Positions 34,328-45,112 of a DNA stretch of 50,968 nt are shown here, piece by piece. The stretch comes from Candidatus Pelagibacter sp. Its GTDB lineage: Bacteria > Pseudomonadota > Alphaproteobacteria > Pelagibacterales > Pelagibacteraceae. Made by a program: the position numbers and the translations under genes. The stretch is from positions 1 to 50,968 of the forward strand of contig JAOHEU010000003.1 of NCBI GenBank assembly GCA_028097645.1. Reading direction: 5' to 3'. How positions within the stretch are numbered: the first letter of the stretch is position 1; the number at the start of each line of letters is the position of its first letter. The notes below the pieces were generated by a model that saw only the letters and a list, made by a program, of their open reading frames with translations, ran no database searches and was not told where the DNA came from.

Positions 34328-35176
34328 ATGGTTAAAATTTTTCCATTTATTTTTATTTTGCTGTGGTCATCTGCGTTTATTACAACAAAGCCAATCATAG
34401 ATAATAGTGATCCGTTTGCTGCGCTCTCTTTTAGATTTGCTTTGGTGGCTTTAGGGTTTTTTTTATTTTCTCTTTACTCAAAAGAAAAAATCTTAGTTAA
34501 CAAAAGAAATTTTTTTGAGTCTTTTTTTAGTGGAGTACTTTTTCATGGTTTTTATCTTGGGGGTGTTTTTTATTCAATTTCAATTGGTATGCCGACTGGA
34601 ATTGCAGCATTAATAGTCACTCTGCAACCAATTCTTACAAATGCTTTAAGTGGACCAATTTTAAATGAAAAGGTATCTACAAAACAATGGGTGGGTGTTT
34701 TATTAGGTTTTCTTGGTGCAGCACTTGTATTAGGTTTTGATATAGGGTCTAAAATACCAACAGCTGGACTAGTTGCAACAATTATAGCGTTACTTGCAAT
34801 TACATTTTCTACTTTGTGGCAAAAAAAATTAAGTAATAATCTGCCACTATCCGTGAGCAATACATATCAAGCACTAGGTGGATGTTTATTTCACTTATTA
34901 ATAATATTTTTATTTTCTGATCCTTATATTGATTTTACACAAACGTTTATAATTGCAATGAGTCATCAAATATTTTTAGTATCATTTGGTGCTTTTACAA
35001 TATTGATGTTTTTAATTAAAAATAATTCAGCTAGTAAAACTGTTTCTATATTTTTTTTAATACCAGCTACTTCTGCATTTATGGCATGGTTATTCCTAAA
35101 TGAAAACTTGACTAATTTAGATTTAATTGGTTTTTTAATCACCTCAATTGGTGTTTACATTGCAACAAGAGATTAA
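34328..35176 (+). CDS. EamA-family drug/metabolite transporter (DMT superfamily permease)
   Basis: This 282-residue membrane protein has about ten hydrophobic segments in two EamA repeats. FILLWSSAFITTKPIIDNSD is the family start and GVLLGFLGAALVLGFD is the end of repeat one. I start it at the ATG at 34328; a TTG at 34283 would add 15 hydrophobic residues that are not needed. The cargo is unknown. It is convergent with soxG across 26 bases. Confidence 0.9.
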   Translation: MVKIFPFIFILLWSSAFITTKPIIDNSDPFAALSFRFALVALGFFLFSLYSKEKILVNKRNFFESFFSGVLFHGFYLGGVFYSISIGMPTGIAALIVTLQPILTNALSGPILNEKVSTKQWVGVLLGFLGAALVLGFDIGSKIPTAGLVATIIALLAITFSTLWQKKLSNNLPLSVSNTYQALGGCLFHLLIIFLFSDPYIDFTQTFIIAMSHQIFLVSFGAFTILMFLIKNNSASKTVSIFFLIPATSAFMAWLFLNENLTNLDLIGFLITSIGVYIATRD

Positions 35177-35202
35177 AGATTTTTTAATAAAATTTTCTAA
35201 TA

Positions 35203-35790
35203 TTATAGAGATTTATAACCAAACTCTAAAGATGCATCAGTAATAGAGTGATACAAAGATTCTCCAAAACTTCTTAAAGCAAATAATCTAACTTTATCAG
35301 GATTGTCGTCTATCATATCAACTGTAAATGCTATTCCATTATAGGTAGAATTTATTGATTTATTTTTTTCCAATGTATTAAAATTAAAGGGACACCCTTT
35401 CTTTAAGACTTCTTTTACCTCTTGGCCTTCTATTTCAATTATAGCTTTTGAATGAGACAAATCTGTTGTTGCAAAATCTGTTTCTTTAAAATTTTTTAAA
35501 ATATTTGCAAGTAAATCTTTTTTTTTTGAAACCAAAAGCCAATTCTCTGGTCCATTCCATAAAATTCTTGTTTCATTATTATTTGAAACACTTAGTGGTT
35601 CATCCTTTAATTTTAAACCATCTATATCAATACTTTCAATTGAAATTGTAGAGTTTTTGTACTTAACTATTTGAACTATTAATAAATTCTTTATCTCAGA
35701 GATCTTTAAAAGATTAATATCATTTTTACCTTCATAATCACCGAATTGACCTAATGAATGAACTTTTGCTAAAGCTGATATTAAACTCAT
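35203..35790 (-). CDS. soxG: Sarcosine oxidase, gamma subunit
   Basis: This 195-residue subunit of heterotetrameric sarcosine oxidase has a GcvT-related fold. [18 protein letters not shown] and [20 protein letters not shown], then LKKGCPFNF are as in SoxG. It overlaps the soxA stop by four bases (35787-35790) and is last in soxBDAG. Gamma has no cofactor of its own; it completes the alpha-beta-gamma-delta assembly. Confidence 0.9.
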   Translation of the reverse strand: MSLISALAKVHSLGQFGDYEGKNDINLLKISEIKNLLIVQIVKYKNSTISIESIDIDGLKLKDEPLSVSNNNETRILWNGPENWLLVSKKKDLLANILKNFKETDFATTDLSHSKAIIEIEGQEVKEVLKKGCPFNFNTLEKNKSINSTYNGIAFTVDMIDDNPDKVRLFALRSFGESLYHSITDASLEFGYKSL

Positions 35791-38783
35791 GATCTAACCC
35801 TTTCGCCTTTTGGATCAACATAGTGCGAAGAAACTATCTCAACTGGAATTACTTTATTTTTAAGTGGTGACATTACAAATAACTTTTCACCAATCATATT
35901 TTTTCCATCTTTTAATATAGCTAAAGAAAATGGATTATCATATTCAACACTCCAGCAAGAAGCAGATATATAGCCTAATTTTGGATTTGGCAGTGGTGCA
36001 TTTGAGTCTTTGACTAGATGTGATCCCTCTGGAATACTTGTTTTTTTATCTAAAGGAACAACTCCAACAACTTTTTGTCTATCTTCAGCAGTAAATGCTT
36101 TTCTAGTCAAAGATCTTTTTCCAATAAAATCTTTCTTTTTACTTAATAATCCCTCTAAAGAATTATCGTAAGGTATTGTTCTTCCATCTAGTTCAGATCC
36201 CGCAACGTGTCCCATTTCAATTCTAAGAGTTGATAATGCTTCTGTTCCATATGGCTGAATTTTAAATTCTTGACCAACTTCCATAATTTTTTCCCACATA
36301 AAGTTTCCACTATCTGACTCAACGTTTACTTCATATGCAAGCTCACCTGAAAACGAAATTCTAAAAATTCTTGCTTTTACACCAAACAAGTCTCCTTCCG
36401 TATAACCCATAAAAGGTAAGCCATCATTCGAGACATCAGAATCTGGAAATAATTTTTGTAATAAATCTCTGGACTTTGGTCCAGCTATTGCAGCCCCTGC
36501 CCATTGTTCTGTAGTTGAAACTACATTCACATTTAACTCTGGCCATACTAATTGTAAATAATATTCTAAGTGTGAAAGAACATTTGCAGCTTGAGCAGTT
36601 GTAGTTGTCATATGATAATGATTTTCAGAAATTCTAGTAGTTGTTCCATCATCCATAACTATTCCGTCTTCTCTTAACATCACGCCATATCTTGCTTTAC
36701 CAACTGGTAACTTTAACCACGCGTTTGTATAAACTCTATTTAGTAACTCTGCTGCATCCGGACCTTTAATATCTATTTTACCTAATGTGGTTACGTCACA
36801 AACTCCTACATTTGTTCTCACATTTTTTGCTTCTCTTTTTGATCCCTCAAATAAATTTTCATCTCCTTGTTTATAATATCTTGGTCTTAACCAAACGCCC
36901 GCATCAACAAAAACTGCATTGTTTTTTTCATGCCATGAATGCATCGGTGATTTTCTTGTTGGTTTAGAGTGTTTTCCAATTTCTCTTCCAACAATTGCGC
37001 CTATTGAAACTGGTGTATATGGTGGTCTAAAAGTTGTGTGACCAACATTTGGTACTACTTTATTTTCAATTTTAGATACTAATTGTAAACCGTTTAGATT
37101 ACTTGTTTTGCCTTGGTCAGTTGCCATTCCAAGAGTTGTGTATCTTTTAACATGTTCAATTGATCGATACCCCTCTTTAAGTGCGATCTCTACATCAGAG
37201 ACCGCTACATCATTTTGAAAATCTAAAAATCTTTTATAATTTTTTCCCCCAGGTAAAGGTACGCACCAAAACTTATCATGGGTTGTTGATTTTTTTTCAA
37301 CAACATTTGGAAAAGAAATTTTATTATCATTATTTGTAATTTTTTTTGAAAGTTCGTGACCCGCTTCAAAAGAACTTTTTAATGTTTCGTCCAATGTATA
37401 AGTTCCGTTTGCAGCTCCTAAAGTCTTTTCATTTTGTTTTGAAGTTCCAGGAACAAATGCATCAATATCTTCGTTAAATTTTGTTTTATTTCCTGATTGT
37501 GAAGCTAAATGGATAGTAGGTGTCCAGAAACCCGAGACACATATGCAATCACATTTGATATTTTCAATTGTTCCAAGTTGTTCCTTATCATCAGAAATTT
37601 TAGCAATATCAGCTGATTTTACTTTTTTATATCCTTGAGCAGCTACAACTACATAAGAAAACTTAATGTTTATCCCTAAATTTTTTGCTTCATCAACTAC
37701 TTCTGATTGAGGATCTTTTCTAGTATCTAAGATTATTGGATCAACTCCATTTTTTTTAAATTCAATAGCGGTTTCATAACCACTATCATTATTGGTAAAT
37801 ATTAAAGGGTTTTTTCCAACCAATACTCCATAAACTTTAAGATATTCTTTAGCGGCAGATGAAAGCATAACACCTGGGGTATCATTATTACCAAACACTA
37901 TTGGTCTTTCTATTGACCCTGAAGAAATTAAAACTTCTTTAGCTCTAATATACCAAAGCCTTTGTTTAGGATGAAATTTTTGTGTTTTTGGAAGGTGATC
38001 ACTAATTCTTTCAGACATAACTAACATGTTGTGATCATAATAACCAAATACCTGTGATCTATTTTTAACAATCACATTTGGCATTTCTTTAAGTTCTGAA
38101 ATTATTCCATCAGCCCATTCTTTTCCAGATTGATTTCCAATATTAACATCGCTAGTTAACAGAGTTCCTCCATGTCTAGCTTTATCTTCTGCTAAAATAA
38201 CTCGTGCTCCATTTTTTGCGGCAGCGTATGCACTTGCTAAACCTGAGGGCCCTGAACCTGCAATTAATAAATCACAATATTCATATTTATGTTCGTATCT
38301 TTCTTTGTCATGTTTGATTGATGCAACACCTAGACCTGCTGCTTTTCTAATAAATGGCTCATAAACTTTATACCAAAAGCTTTTTGGCCACATAAAAGTT
38401 TTGTAATAAAATCCAGCTGGAAGAAAGATCTTTAAAAAATTATTTATTGCTCCGATATCAAAATTTACACTTGGCCAACAATTTACACTTGTTGCCTCTA
38501 ATCCTTCAAAAAGTTCTTGTTCTGTAGCTTTAATATTTGGTTCCGTTTCACCATTTCTATATAGTTGAACAATTGCATAAGGCTCATCAACCCCGGCACC
38601 AAAAAAACCTCTAGGTCTATGATATTTAAAACTTCTTCCAACTAAATGAACTCCATTAGCTATTAAAGCTGAGGCTAGTGTGTCACCTTCATAACCAGAA
38701 TAAGCTACACCATTAAATTTAAAAGAAAGTTTCTTATCTCTATTTATTAAGCCGATATTGTCTAGTCTATAGCTTTGAGGCAT
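35787..38783 (-). CDS. soxA: Sarcosine oxidase, alpha subunit
   Basis: This is a 998-residue subunit of normal length. It has an N-terminal 2Fe-2S-ferredoxin-like region ([20 protein letters not shown]), a dinucleotide domain that binds NAD ([20 protein letters not shown], near 172-191) and a C-terminal GcvT-type folate domain from about residue 600, where demethylated carbon is captured as 5,10-methylene-THF. It takes part in oxidation of sarcosine to glycine. It starts one base inside the soxD stop and overlaps soxG by four bases. Confidence 0.96.
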   Translation of the reverse strand: MPQSYRLDNIGLINRDKKLSFKFNGVAYSGYEGDTLASALIANGVHLVGRSFKYHRPRGFFGAGVDEPYAIVQLYRNGETEPNIKATEQELFEGLEATSVNCWPSVNFDIGAINNFLKIFLPAGFYYKTFMWPKSFWYKVYEPFIRKAAGLGVASIKHDKERYEHKYEYCDLLIAGSGPSGLASAYAAAKNGARVILAEDKARHGGTLLTSDVNIGNQSGKEWADGIISELKEMPNVIVKNRSQVFGYYDHNMLVMSERISDHLPKTQKFHPKQRLWYIRAKEVLISSGSIERPIVFGNNDTPGVMLSSAAKEYLKVYGVLVGKNPLIFTNNDSGYETAIEFKKNGVDPIILDTRKDPQSEVVDEAKNLGINIKFSYVVVAAQGYKKVKSADIAKISDDKEQLGTIENIKCDCICVSGFWTPTIHLASQSGNKTKFNEDIDAFVPGTSKQNEKTLGAANGTYTLDETLKSSFEAGHELSKKITNNDNKISFPNVVEKKSTTHDKFWCVPLPGGKNYKRFLDFQNDVAVSDVEIALKEGYRSIEHVKRYTTLGMATDQGKTSNLNGLQLVSKIENKVVPNVGHTTFRPPYTPVSIGAIVGREIGKHSKPTRKSPMHSWHEKNNAVFVDAGVWLRPRYYKQGDENLFEGSKREAKNVRTNVGVCDVTTLGKIDIKGPDAAELLNRVYTNAWLKLPVGKARYGVMLREDGIVMDDGTTTRISENHYHMTTTTAQAANVLSHLEYYLQLVWPELNVNVVSTTEQWAGAAIAGPKSRDLLQKLFPDSDVSNDGLPFMGYTEGDLFGVKARIFRISFSGELAYEVNVESDSGNFMWEKIMEVGQEFKIQPYGTEALSTLRIEMGHVAGSELDGRTIPYDNSLEGLLSKKKDFIGKRSLTRKAFTAEDRQKVVGVVPLDKKTSIPEGSHLVKDSNAPLPNPKLGYISASCWSVEYDNPFSLAILKDGKNMIGEKLFVMSPLKNKVIPVEIVSSHYVDPKGERVRS

Positions 38784-39052
38784 TATGAAATTTCCTCATT
38801 TGCTTTGAGAGTATTGAAAATTTCATGAGTAGCAGTATCTCTTTCAACCTTTATCCACTGTCTACAACCTGATAAATGTTGCCATAATTCCCAATGTTTC
38901 CCTCTAAGACTTTTTCTATTATAGACAAAATTATCCCAATCTTGGTCTGATATTTCTTTATCAAGCTCTGGTCTTTTGACAGTTGCATCGCCTCCATATG
39001 AAAATTCATTTTGTGATCTCATTCCACAGTGAGGACATTTAATATACAGCAT
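38783..39052 (-). CDS. soxD: Sarcosine oxidase, delta subunit
   Basis: This 89-residue zinc-binding subunit has CPHCGMRSQNEFSYGGDA at the N-terminus and HLSGCRQWIKVERDTATHEI later, giving the SoxD zinc ligands (Cys, Cys, His, Cys). It begins directly after the soxB stop and shares one base with the soxA start. Confidence 0.96.
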   Translation of the reverse strand: MLYIKCPHCGMRSQNEFSYGGDATVKRPELDKEISDQDWDNFVYNRKSLRGKHWELWQHLSGCRQWIKVERDTATHEIFNTLKANEEIS

Positions 39053-40309
39053 TTATGAAATCCAAGTTTTTGTTCCAAGTCCTTTTTCATCGAGTAAGTG
39101 ACCTGTACTAAATCTATTTAAACTATAACCAGCATTTAATTTATGAACTCTATCTTGTGCAATTGTGTGGGCAAATGTCCAACCTGATGCTGGGGTTGCT
39201 TTAAATCCTCCATAACACCAACCACAATTTAAATACAATCCTTCAATATGTGTTTTATCAATGATTGGGGAACCATCCATAGACATGTCCATTATTCCTC
39301 CCCAAGTTCTAAGCATTTTTAATTTACTTAGAAATGGCATCATCGCAATTCCCTCTGTTAAAACATGTTGTAAAGTTGGTAAGTTACCTCTTTGTGCATA
39401 ACTATTGTATCCATCTAAATCACCTCCCATTACCATTTCACCTTTGTCAGATTGGCTTATATAAAAGTGTCCGGCTCCAAAAGTAACAACTCTATCTAAA
39501 ATTGGTTTTACCGGCTCTGAAACACATGCTTGAAGAAGATGAGTTTCAACTGGCAATGTCATATTTAATTTTTCTGCTAAAATATTTGTACTTCCAGCAA
39601 CACATAAACCAATTTTTTTAACTTTAATGTCACCTCTTGAAGTTCTAACACCATTAATTTTTCCAGCACTCACATCAAAACCAGTAACCTCACAGTTTTG
39701 AATGATATCTACTCCCATTGAGTCAGCTTGTCTTGCGTATCCCCAGGCAACAGCATCATGTCTTGCTGTTCCGGCGCTTGGTTGCATCAATCCACCAAAA
39801 ATTGGAAACCTCACATTTTCTGAAAAATCTGCCATTGGTATTATTTCTTTTACCTGTTCTCTGTTTAGTAAAACTGCATCAATTCCATTCAACCTCATTG
39901 AATTTCCACGTCTTGCGTAAACATTCATTTGTGCATCAGAGTGTGCAAGATTGATAATTCCTCTTGGAGAAAACATTACATTGTAATTTAAATCCTGACT
40001 CATCTTTCTCCATAAATCCATTCCAAATTCACTAAAAAGTGCGTTATCATCATGCATGTAGTTAGATCTTATAATTGTAGTATTTCTTCCAACATTACCT
40101 CCACCAATCCAACCTTTTTCAATGATAGCAACATTTGTGATATTGTGTTCTTTTGCAAGATAGTAAGCGGTAGCTAAACCATGTCCTCCTCCTCCAATAA
40201 TCACAACATCGTATTCTTTTTTAGGGGTTGGATCTTTCCAAGCTAAATCCCAATTTTGGTGACCAGAAAAAGCGTTTTTGATCAGATTAAATATAGAATA
40301 TTTTTGCAT
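39053..40309 (-). CDS. soxB: Sarcosine oxidase, beta subunit
   Basis: This 418-residue FAD/FMN subunit of sarcosine oxidase carries out the substrate oxidation. The FAD fold VVIIGGGGHGLATAYYLAKE lies near residues 35-55, then EKGWIGGGNVGRNTTIIRSN. It heads the operon soxBDAG and diverges from fhs. The start codon is fused to a hairpin (40309-40326) nearly identical to the one in front of the ETF-QO gene. No Shine-Dalgarno is evident between hairpin and ATG. Confidence 0.96.
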   Translation of the reverse strand: MQKYSIFNLIKNAFSGHQNWDLAWKDPTPKKEYDVVIIGGGGHGLATAYYLAKEHNITNVAIIEKGWIGGGNVGRNTTIIRSNYMHDDNALFSEFGMDLWRKMSQDLNYNVMFSPRGIINLAHSDAQMNVYARRGNSMRLNGIDAVLLNREQVKEIIPMADFSENVRFPIFGGLMQPSAGTARHDAVAWGYARQADSMGVDIIQNCEVTGFDVSAGKINGVRTSRGDIKVKKIGLCVAGSTNILAEKLNMTLPVETHLLQACVSEPVKPILDRVVTFGAGHFYISQSDKGEMVMGGDLDGYNSYAQRGNLPTLQHVLTEGIAMMPFLSKLKMLRTWGGIMDMSMDGSPIIDKTHIEGLYLNCGWCYGGFKATPASGWTFAHTIAQDRVHKLNAGYSLNRFSTGHLLDEKGLGTKTWIS

Positions 40310-40326
40310 GAGATATTTTTATCTCA
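40309..40326 (-). promoter_or_regulatory. Start-codon-fused mRNA hairpin of soxB
   Basis: In minus-strand reading TGAGATA, loop AAAA, TATCTCA form a perfect 7-bp stem whose last base is the A of the soxB ATG. The 18-mer AGATAAAAATATCTCATG (40324 to 40307) matches the ETF-QO start at 17 of 18 positions with identical spacing to the ATG. It could limit translation initiation, melt with temperature, or bind a regulator. The role is inferred. Confidence 0.5.
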
Positions 40327-40435
40327 ATGAATATAAATAGTTCTTATTTTTTTTATATATATTTTTTAGAAGTTTCCAAAGAACTTAAAAAAGGATAAGA
40401 AGTCATCAATAAAAATTATAACTTTAGGATTTTAA

Positions 40436-42121
40436 ATGAGCGATGTTAAATCAGATATTCAAATAGCTAGAGAAGCTAAAATGCAACCTATAAATGATAT
40501 TTTAGCAAAAATAAATGTGCCCGATGAAAGCGCTGCTTTCAGTCCAATGGGAAGACACATCGCAAAAATAAACTTAGAGTATCTTGATACTTTAAAAGAC
40601 AAACCTGATGGTAAATTAATTCTAGTTACTGCAATAACTCCTACTCCTGCTGGTGAAGGTAAAACTACAACTTCAGTTGGATTAAATGATGGTTTAAATA
40701 AAATCGGAAAAAAATCTATTGTTTGTTTAAGAGAGCCTAGCCTTGGACCATCTTTTGGTATGAAAGGTGGTGCTGCAGGCGGAGGTTATGCCCAAGTAGT
40801 TCCAATGGAACAAATTAATTTACATTTTACTGGTGATTTTCATGCAATAACTTCAGCTCACAATCTCCTATCAGCATTAATTGATAATCATATTTATTGG
40901 GGAAATAAATTAGATATAGACGTTAGAAGAATTGTTTGGAAAAGAGTAATGGACATGAATGATCGTTCATTAAGATCAATAAATATAAACTTAGGTGGTG
41001 TTGCAAATGGTTTTCCAAGAGAAGATGGTTTTGATATCACCGTTGCTTCCGAAATCATGGCAATCTTTTGTTTATCAAATGATTTAGAAGATTTAGAAAA
41101 AAGAATTGGGAATATAACAATTGCATACACAAGAGATAAGAAGCCTGTATTTGCTAAAGATTTAAAAGCTCAAGGTCCTATGACTGTGTTATTAAAAGAT
41201 GCAATCAGACCTAACGTAACTCAAACTTTAGAAAATAATCCTGCAATCATTCATGGTGGTCCTTTTGCAAATATTGCACATGGATGTAATTCTGTAATTG
41301 CAACAAAAACTGGATTAAAACTTGCTGACTATGTGGTAACTGAAGCGGGCTTTGGGGCAGACCTAGGGGCTGAAAAATTTCTAGATATCAAATGTAGAAA
41401 ATCAAATTTAAAACCAAGTTGTGTGGTTATTGTTGCAACAATTAGAGCTCTAAAGATGCATGGTGGAGTTGCAAAAGATGATCTTAAAAATGAAAACGTA
41501 GATGCTCTTAAAAAAGGACTTGTTAACCTTGAAAGACATATTCAAAACGTTCAAAAATTTGGTCTTCCTGTGGCTGTTGCAGTTAATCATTTTATTAAAG
41601 ATACTGATAATGAGGTAAAAGCTTTAATAGAATTTTGTGATGGAATGGGAGTTAAAGCAAGTCTGTGTACTCATTGGGCTAATGGTGGAGAGGGTACAAA
41701 AGAATTAGCAGCTCACGTTTCTGACTTATGTGAAAAAAATGAAGCTAAATTTCAATTTTTGTATGAAAGCAAAACTCCATTATTTAAAAAGATAGAAACT
41801 ATAGCTAAAGAAATTTATAGAGCTGACGAAGTTATAGCTGACACAAAAATTAGAGACCAACTAAAAGGTTTTGAAGAAGCAGGTTTTGGAGAATTGCCTA
41901 TTTGTGTGGCTAAAACTCAGTATAGTTTTTCAACTGATCCAAATTTAAAAGGGGCACCTTCAGGACACGCTTTACCTATAAGGGAAATTAGACTTTCATC
42001 TGGAGCAGAATTTATTGTTGTGGTTTGTGGGGCTATTATGACAATGCCTGGATTACCTAGAGTTCCAGCAGCAGACTCTATAAAGCTTAACAAAGATGGT
42101 GAGATTGAAGGTTTATTTTAA
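40436..42121 (+). CDS. fhs: Formate-tetrahydrofolate ligase
   Basis: This 561-residue enzyme joins formate to THF using ATP, giving 10-formyl-THF. The P-loop [12 protein letters not shown] (68-79) and [20 protein letters not shown] are diagnostic. The length is normal. It is divergent from soxBDAG over 126 bases, so sarcosine oxidation and formyl-THF synthesis could share control; an AGGA ribosome site precedes the start. In SAR11 this enzyme can also run toward formate and ATP from oxidised C1 units. Confidence 0.97.
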   Translation: MSDVKSDIQIAREAKMQPINDILAKINVPDESAAFSPMGRHIAKINLEYLDTLKDKPDGKLILVTAITPTPAGEGKTTTSVGLNDGLNKIGKKSIVCLREPSLGPSFGMKGGAAGGGYAQVVPMEQINLHFTGDFHAITSAHNLLSALIDNHIYWGNKLDIDVRRIVWKRVMDMNDRSLRSININLGGVANGFPREDGFDITVASEIMAIFCLSNDLEDLEKRIGNITIAYTRDKKPVFAKDLKAQGPMTVLLKDAIRPNVTQTLENNPAIIHGGPFANIAHGCNSVIATKTGLKLADYVVTEAGFGADLGAEKFLDIKCRKSNLKPSCVVIVATIRALKMHGGVAKDDLKNENVDALKKGLVNLERHIQNVQKFGLPVAVAVNHFIKDTDNEVKALIEFCDGMGVKASLCTHWANGGEGTKELAAHVSDLCEKNEAKFQFLYESKTPLFKKIETIAKEIYRADEVIADTKIRDQLKGFEEAGFGELPICVAKTQYSFSTDPNLKGAPSGHALPIREIRLSSGAEFIVVVCGAIMTMPGLPRVPAADSIKLNKDGEIEGLF

Positions 42122-42122
42122 A

Positions 42123-42914
42123 TTAAAATTTAAGATAATTAAGCCAATTTCTAACTTCACAAGTTCTGTCATTAAAGTTCAATAATTCATTCTCGGACTG
42201 TATATATGAGACATGATTTTGATAATCTTCTTCGCTAGAAAAATTTTTATTTTTAAATAGTCGTTCTTTTCGACCAGCCATAAGGTTTAGCATCTGAAAA
42301 TATTCATAATCAGGATGGTATTGTAGTCCAATTATTTCTGAGTTTCCTGCAGAAAAACTTACACCCATCACATTATTAACTTTGTCACTCGATAAAAGAA
42401 TAGCATTTTTTGGTAGTTCGCTCACTTCATCAAAATTGAAAGCTGGTGATGTAAAAATTTTTTTTTTATCTTTATATATAAAGTGTTTCTGACCCTCATT
42501 ATTAACAATTACATCTGATGCAATTCCTATATGAGCACCATTTTTTCCAGGGTTTACTTTACCTCCAGCTGCTGTTGAACAGACTTGTAATCCCCAACAA
42601 ATTGCTAAAACCTTTTTTTTATGATCAAAACAATTAGATGCAAAATTAATATGTTTTTTAATTACATCAGTCATATCATTTAATCTCATTGCTCCACCAG
42701 TAAATACAATGCCATTAAATTTGTTTATATTTTCTAGAGCATTTTTTGTTTCATCATCATGTCCAGGATTTATAATTTCTGTATTCGTTAAGGGCTCTAA
42801 CTTTAAAATTAAATTTTTTAAATTATCTGCTGCTGAGGCCCCAGCTGCTTTAATAAAAAACTCACTATCTTCTCTAATATTTCCTTCAACAATTAAAATA
42901 TTTAAATTATTCAT
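42123..42914 (-). CDS. Class I glutamine amidotransferase-like protein
   Basis: This 263-residue GATase1-fold protein has its nucleophile Cys in LAICWGLQVCS and the His/acid pair in QYHPDYEYF. The family position HPE reads HPDYE here. It resembles free-standing GMP-synthase-type amidotransferases. It may hydrolyse a gamma-glutamyl bond or feed ammonia to an unknown partner. It overlaps the Fe-ADH start region by four bases (42911-42914) and is the last gene of the glpK operon. Confidence 0.82.
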   Translation of the reverse strand: MNNLNILIVEGNIREDSEFFIKAAGASAADNLKNLILKLEPLTNTEIINPGHDDETKNALENINKFNGIVFTGGAMRLNDMTDVIKKHINFASNCFDHKKKVLAICWGLQVCSTAAGGKVNPGKNGAHIGIASDVIVNNEGQKHFIYKDKKKIFTSPAFNFDEVSELPKNAILLSSDKVNNVMGVSFSAGNSEIIGLQYHPDYEYFQMLNLMAGRKERLFKNKNFSSEEDYQNHVSYIQSENELLNFNDRTCEVRNWLNYLKF

Positions 42915-44074
42915 TTAAATAATTCTCCTGACATACTGTGTTGATACATTATTTTCATATCTGCTTCAGTTAATTTTTTTGGGTTTCCTCCAGTTGAGGG
43001 GTCTGCTAAAGCCATTTTTGACAACCTATCAAGATCAAAATCTTCTTCATTTATTACCTCTGATAATTTATGAGGTATATCTAGCTTTTTTCTTAAATCC
43101 AAAATCCAATTAATAAAACCATCAAAAGAGCGATCGTTAAGTTCCAAGTAATCACAAATCTTAATTATTTTTTTTTCAATTACATCTTTATTAAAGGTTA
43201 ATACGTAAGGCATAAATATTGCATTAGACAAGCCGTGATGAACATTATTTAAAGCATTAACAGGATGGCTTAATGAGTGAATTGCGCCTAACCCTTTTTG
43301 AAATGCAGTTGAGCCCATACTAGCTGCTGTTAACATATTCTGTCTTGCTTCTAAACTTGATCCATTATTTACAGCTTCTAACAACCAATCATTAATTATT
43401 CTCATACCCTCTAAAGCAATCCCGTCAGCCATTGGATGATATCCAGGGGCACAATAGGCTTCTAAATTATGGGCTAAAGCATCCATACCTGTTGCAGCTG
43501 TAATTTTTGATGGTAGCCCAACTGTTAAAACTGGATCCAAAATAACTATAGAAGGCAAAAATTTAGGATGAAAAATTATATTTTTAACACCCGTTTCCTC
43601 ATTTAAAATTACAGAAGCACGTCCTGTTTCTGATCCAGTTCCCGCAGTTGTTGGTACAGCTATAATTGGTGCTATTTTTTTAGAATTGGCTTTAGTCCAA
43701 TTATCTCCTACGTCCTCAAAATCCCATATAGGTAATGTTTGGCCTGACATAAATGCTATTGCTTTACCAACATCAAGCCCACTACCGCCTCCAAAAGCTA
43801 TTACTCCATCGCAGTTATTTTTATTATAATAATCAGCACCCTCAGTCACGTTTGTGCCAGTAGGATTGCCTACTACATTAGAATATAGTTCAACTAAAAT
43901 ACCATTTTCTTTTAGATTGTTTAAAACATCAACTACAATTTGTGATTTAGCAAGACCGTTGTCGGTTACTAGCAATGGTCTATTTATACTTAAGGTTTTG
44001 CAAGCATTACTTAAATCTTTAATTCTATCTTTTCCAACCCACATTGTTGTTGGGTAATTCCAATTTGATTTCAT
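42911..44074 (-). CDS. Iron-containing alcohol dehydrogenase
   Basis: This is a 387-residue group III ADH. It has the NAD-binding GGGSGLDVGKAIAFMSG, the family signature near STAFQKGLGAIHSLSHPVNA, and the metal-ligand pattern Asp/His in MDALAHNLEAY with later HSLSHP and NNVHHGLSNA. Proteins of this kind in SAR11 have been implicated in oxidation of methanol and other short alcohols. The substrate here is not determined, and glycerol or an aldehyde is possible given glpK and gpsA. It begins one base before the gpsA stop and overlaps the amidotransferase gene by four bases. Confidence 0.9.
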   Translation of the reverse strand: MKSNWNYPTTMWVGKDRIKDLSNACKTLSINRPLLVTDNGLAKSQIVVDVLNNLKENGILVELYSNVVGNPTGTNVTEGADYYNKNNCDGVIAFGGGSGLDVGKAIAFMSGQTLPIWDFEDVGDNWTKANSKKIAPIIAVPTTAGTGSETGRASVILNEETGVKNIIFHPKFLPSIVILDPVLTVGLPSKITAATGMDALAHNLEAYCAPGYHPMADGIALEGMRIINDWLLEAVNNGSSLEARQNMLTAASMGSTAFQKGLGAIHSLSHPVNALNNVHHGLSNAIFMPYVLTFNKDVIEKKIIKICDYLELNDRSFDGFINWILDLRKKLDIPHKLSEVINEEDFDLDRLSKMALADPSTGGNPKKLTEADMKIMYQHSMSGELFK

Positions 44075-45103
44075 TTACCAATTAATTTCTAATTTTTTAT
44101 TTTCACAAATAGTATTTAACATATTAAACATTAGTGGAAAATTTTTGCTATTTAGGTCTTTAAGAATTTGTGGTCCAATTTCTAAAGCAAGTTGAGCACC
44201 TTCTACAGTAACATCTTTCATAAACTTTTCTTTAGCGTCATTATATAGGTGCCCTTCACCTAAATATTTTCCCATTAAACTGTTTCTTCCACCAATGGCA
44301 CTTACATATAAATCACCAAGACCCGCCAAACCATAGACTGTATCTGGTTTGCCTCCATAGTGAGAAACAAATTCAACCATTTCTGAGATTGATCTATGGA
44401 TTAATGAGGCCGCTGTATTTAAAAAATATTTAGATTGAACTTCTTTTGAGGCTTTTGAGTTACTTAATCCTTCAGAGGCACCTATTAACATTGAATATAT
44501 ATTTTTAATTGCTCCTGATAACTCTACTCCGGTAATATCTTCTGATATTTCTGTAGAATAATAATTAGTTGAAATCATATTTTTTAATAATTGACACTCT
44601 TTTATATCTCTATTGGCTATGACAGTTCCAGTTCTCATCTTATTTGCTAATCCTGCAGCTAAACAAGGGCCTTTAATTGCGGAGATATTAATTTGTGAGT
44701 GACCATCTTTTTCTAATAGATTTTTAATTTTATCAGATAAAGTTGTAAGTTCATTATCTACTATAGATAAACCTTTTGTTAATAAAACAATTGGTAATTT
44801 TTTTTTATAACTTTTAGAAATCTGTTTAACAAACCATTCAACTCCTATTGAGCTAATTCCTGCAACAATTAAATCTAAATCTTTTTCTAGAAGAGGCTGT
44901 AATTCGTTGAATTGGACAAATTTTATTTCTTTTGGAAGTTTTATTTTTAATGCAGGATGAAGATTGTCATTTGAAATGATATCTTTTATCAAATTATCCT
45001 CTAAATGAGTTCCAACAATTGTGACTTCGTTTTTATTCTCAATACAAGGGACTGCAAAAGCGGATCCCATTGCACCAGCGCCAATTATTAATATTTTTTT
45101 CAT
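44075..45103 (-). CDS. gpsA: NAD(P)-dependent glycerol-3-phosphate dehydrogenase
   Basis: This is a 342-residue protein. It has the N-terminal ILIIGAGAMGSAFAVPCIEN, the substrate-binding AIKGPCLAAGLANKMRTGT, the catalytic GVELSGAIKNIYSMLIGASE and YGLAGLGDLYVSAIGGRNS. It interconverts glycerol 3-phosphate and dihydroxyacetone phosphate. It lies nine bases after glpK and just before the Fe-ADH gene. The pairing with a kinase suggests use in catabolism of glycerol, in place of a membrane GlpD, which is an inference. Confidence 0.93.
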   Translation of the reverse strand: MKKILIIGAGAMGSAFAVPCIENKNEVTIVGTHLEDNLIKDIISNDNLHPALKIKLPKEIKFVQFNELQPLLEKDLDLIVAGISSIGVEWFVKQISKSYKKKLPIVLLTKGLSIVDNELTTLSDKIKNLLEKDGHSQINISAIKGPCLAAGLANKMRTGTVIANRDIKECQLLKNMISTNYYSTEISEDITGVELSGAIKNIYSMLIGASEGLSNSKASKEVQSKYFLNTAASLIHRSISEMVEFVSHYGGKPDTVYGLAGLGDLYVSAIGGRNSLMGKYLGEGHLYNDAKEKFMKDVTVEGAQLALEIGPQILKDLNSKNFPLMFNMLNTICENKKLEINW

Positions 45104-45112
45104 AAGCTAAAA

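Noticed and set aside
40340..40435. Possible riboswitch in the fhs leader
   Set aside because: It shows only a 5-bp AAGTT/AACTT stem; no conserved core of a THF, glycine, SAM or FMN riboswitch was recognised.
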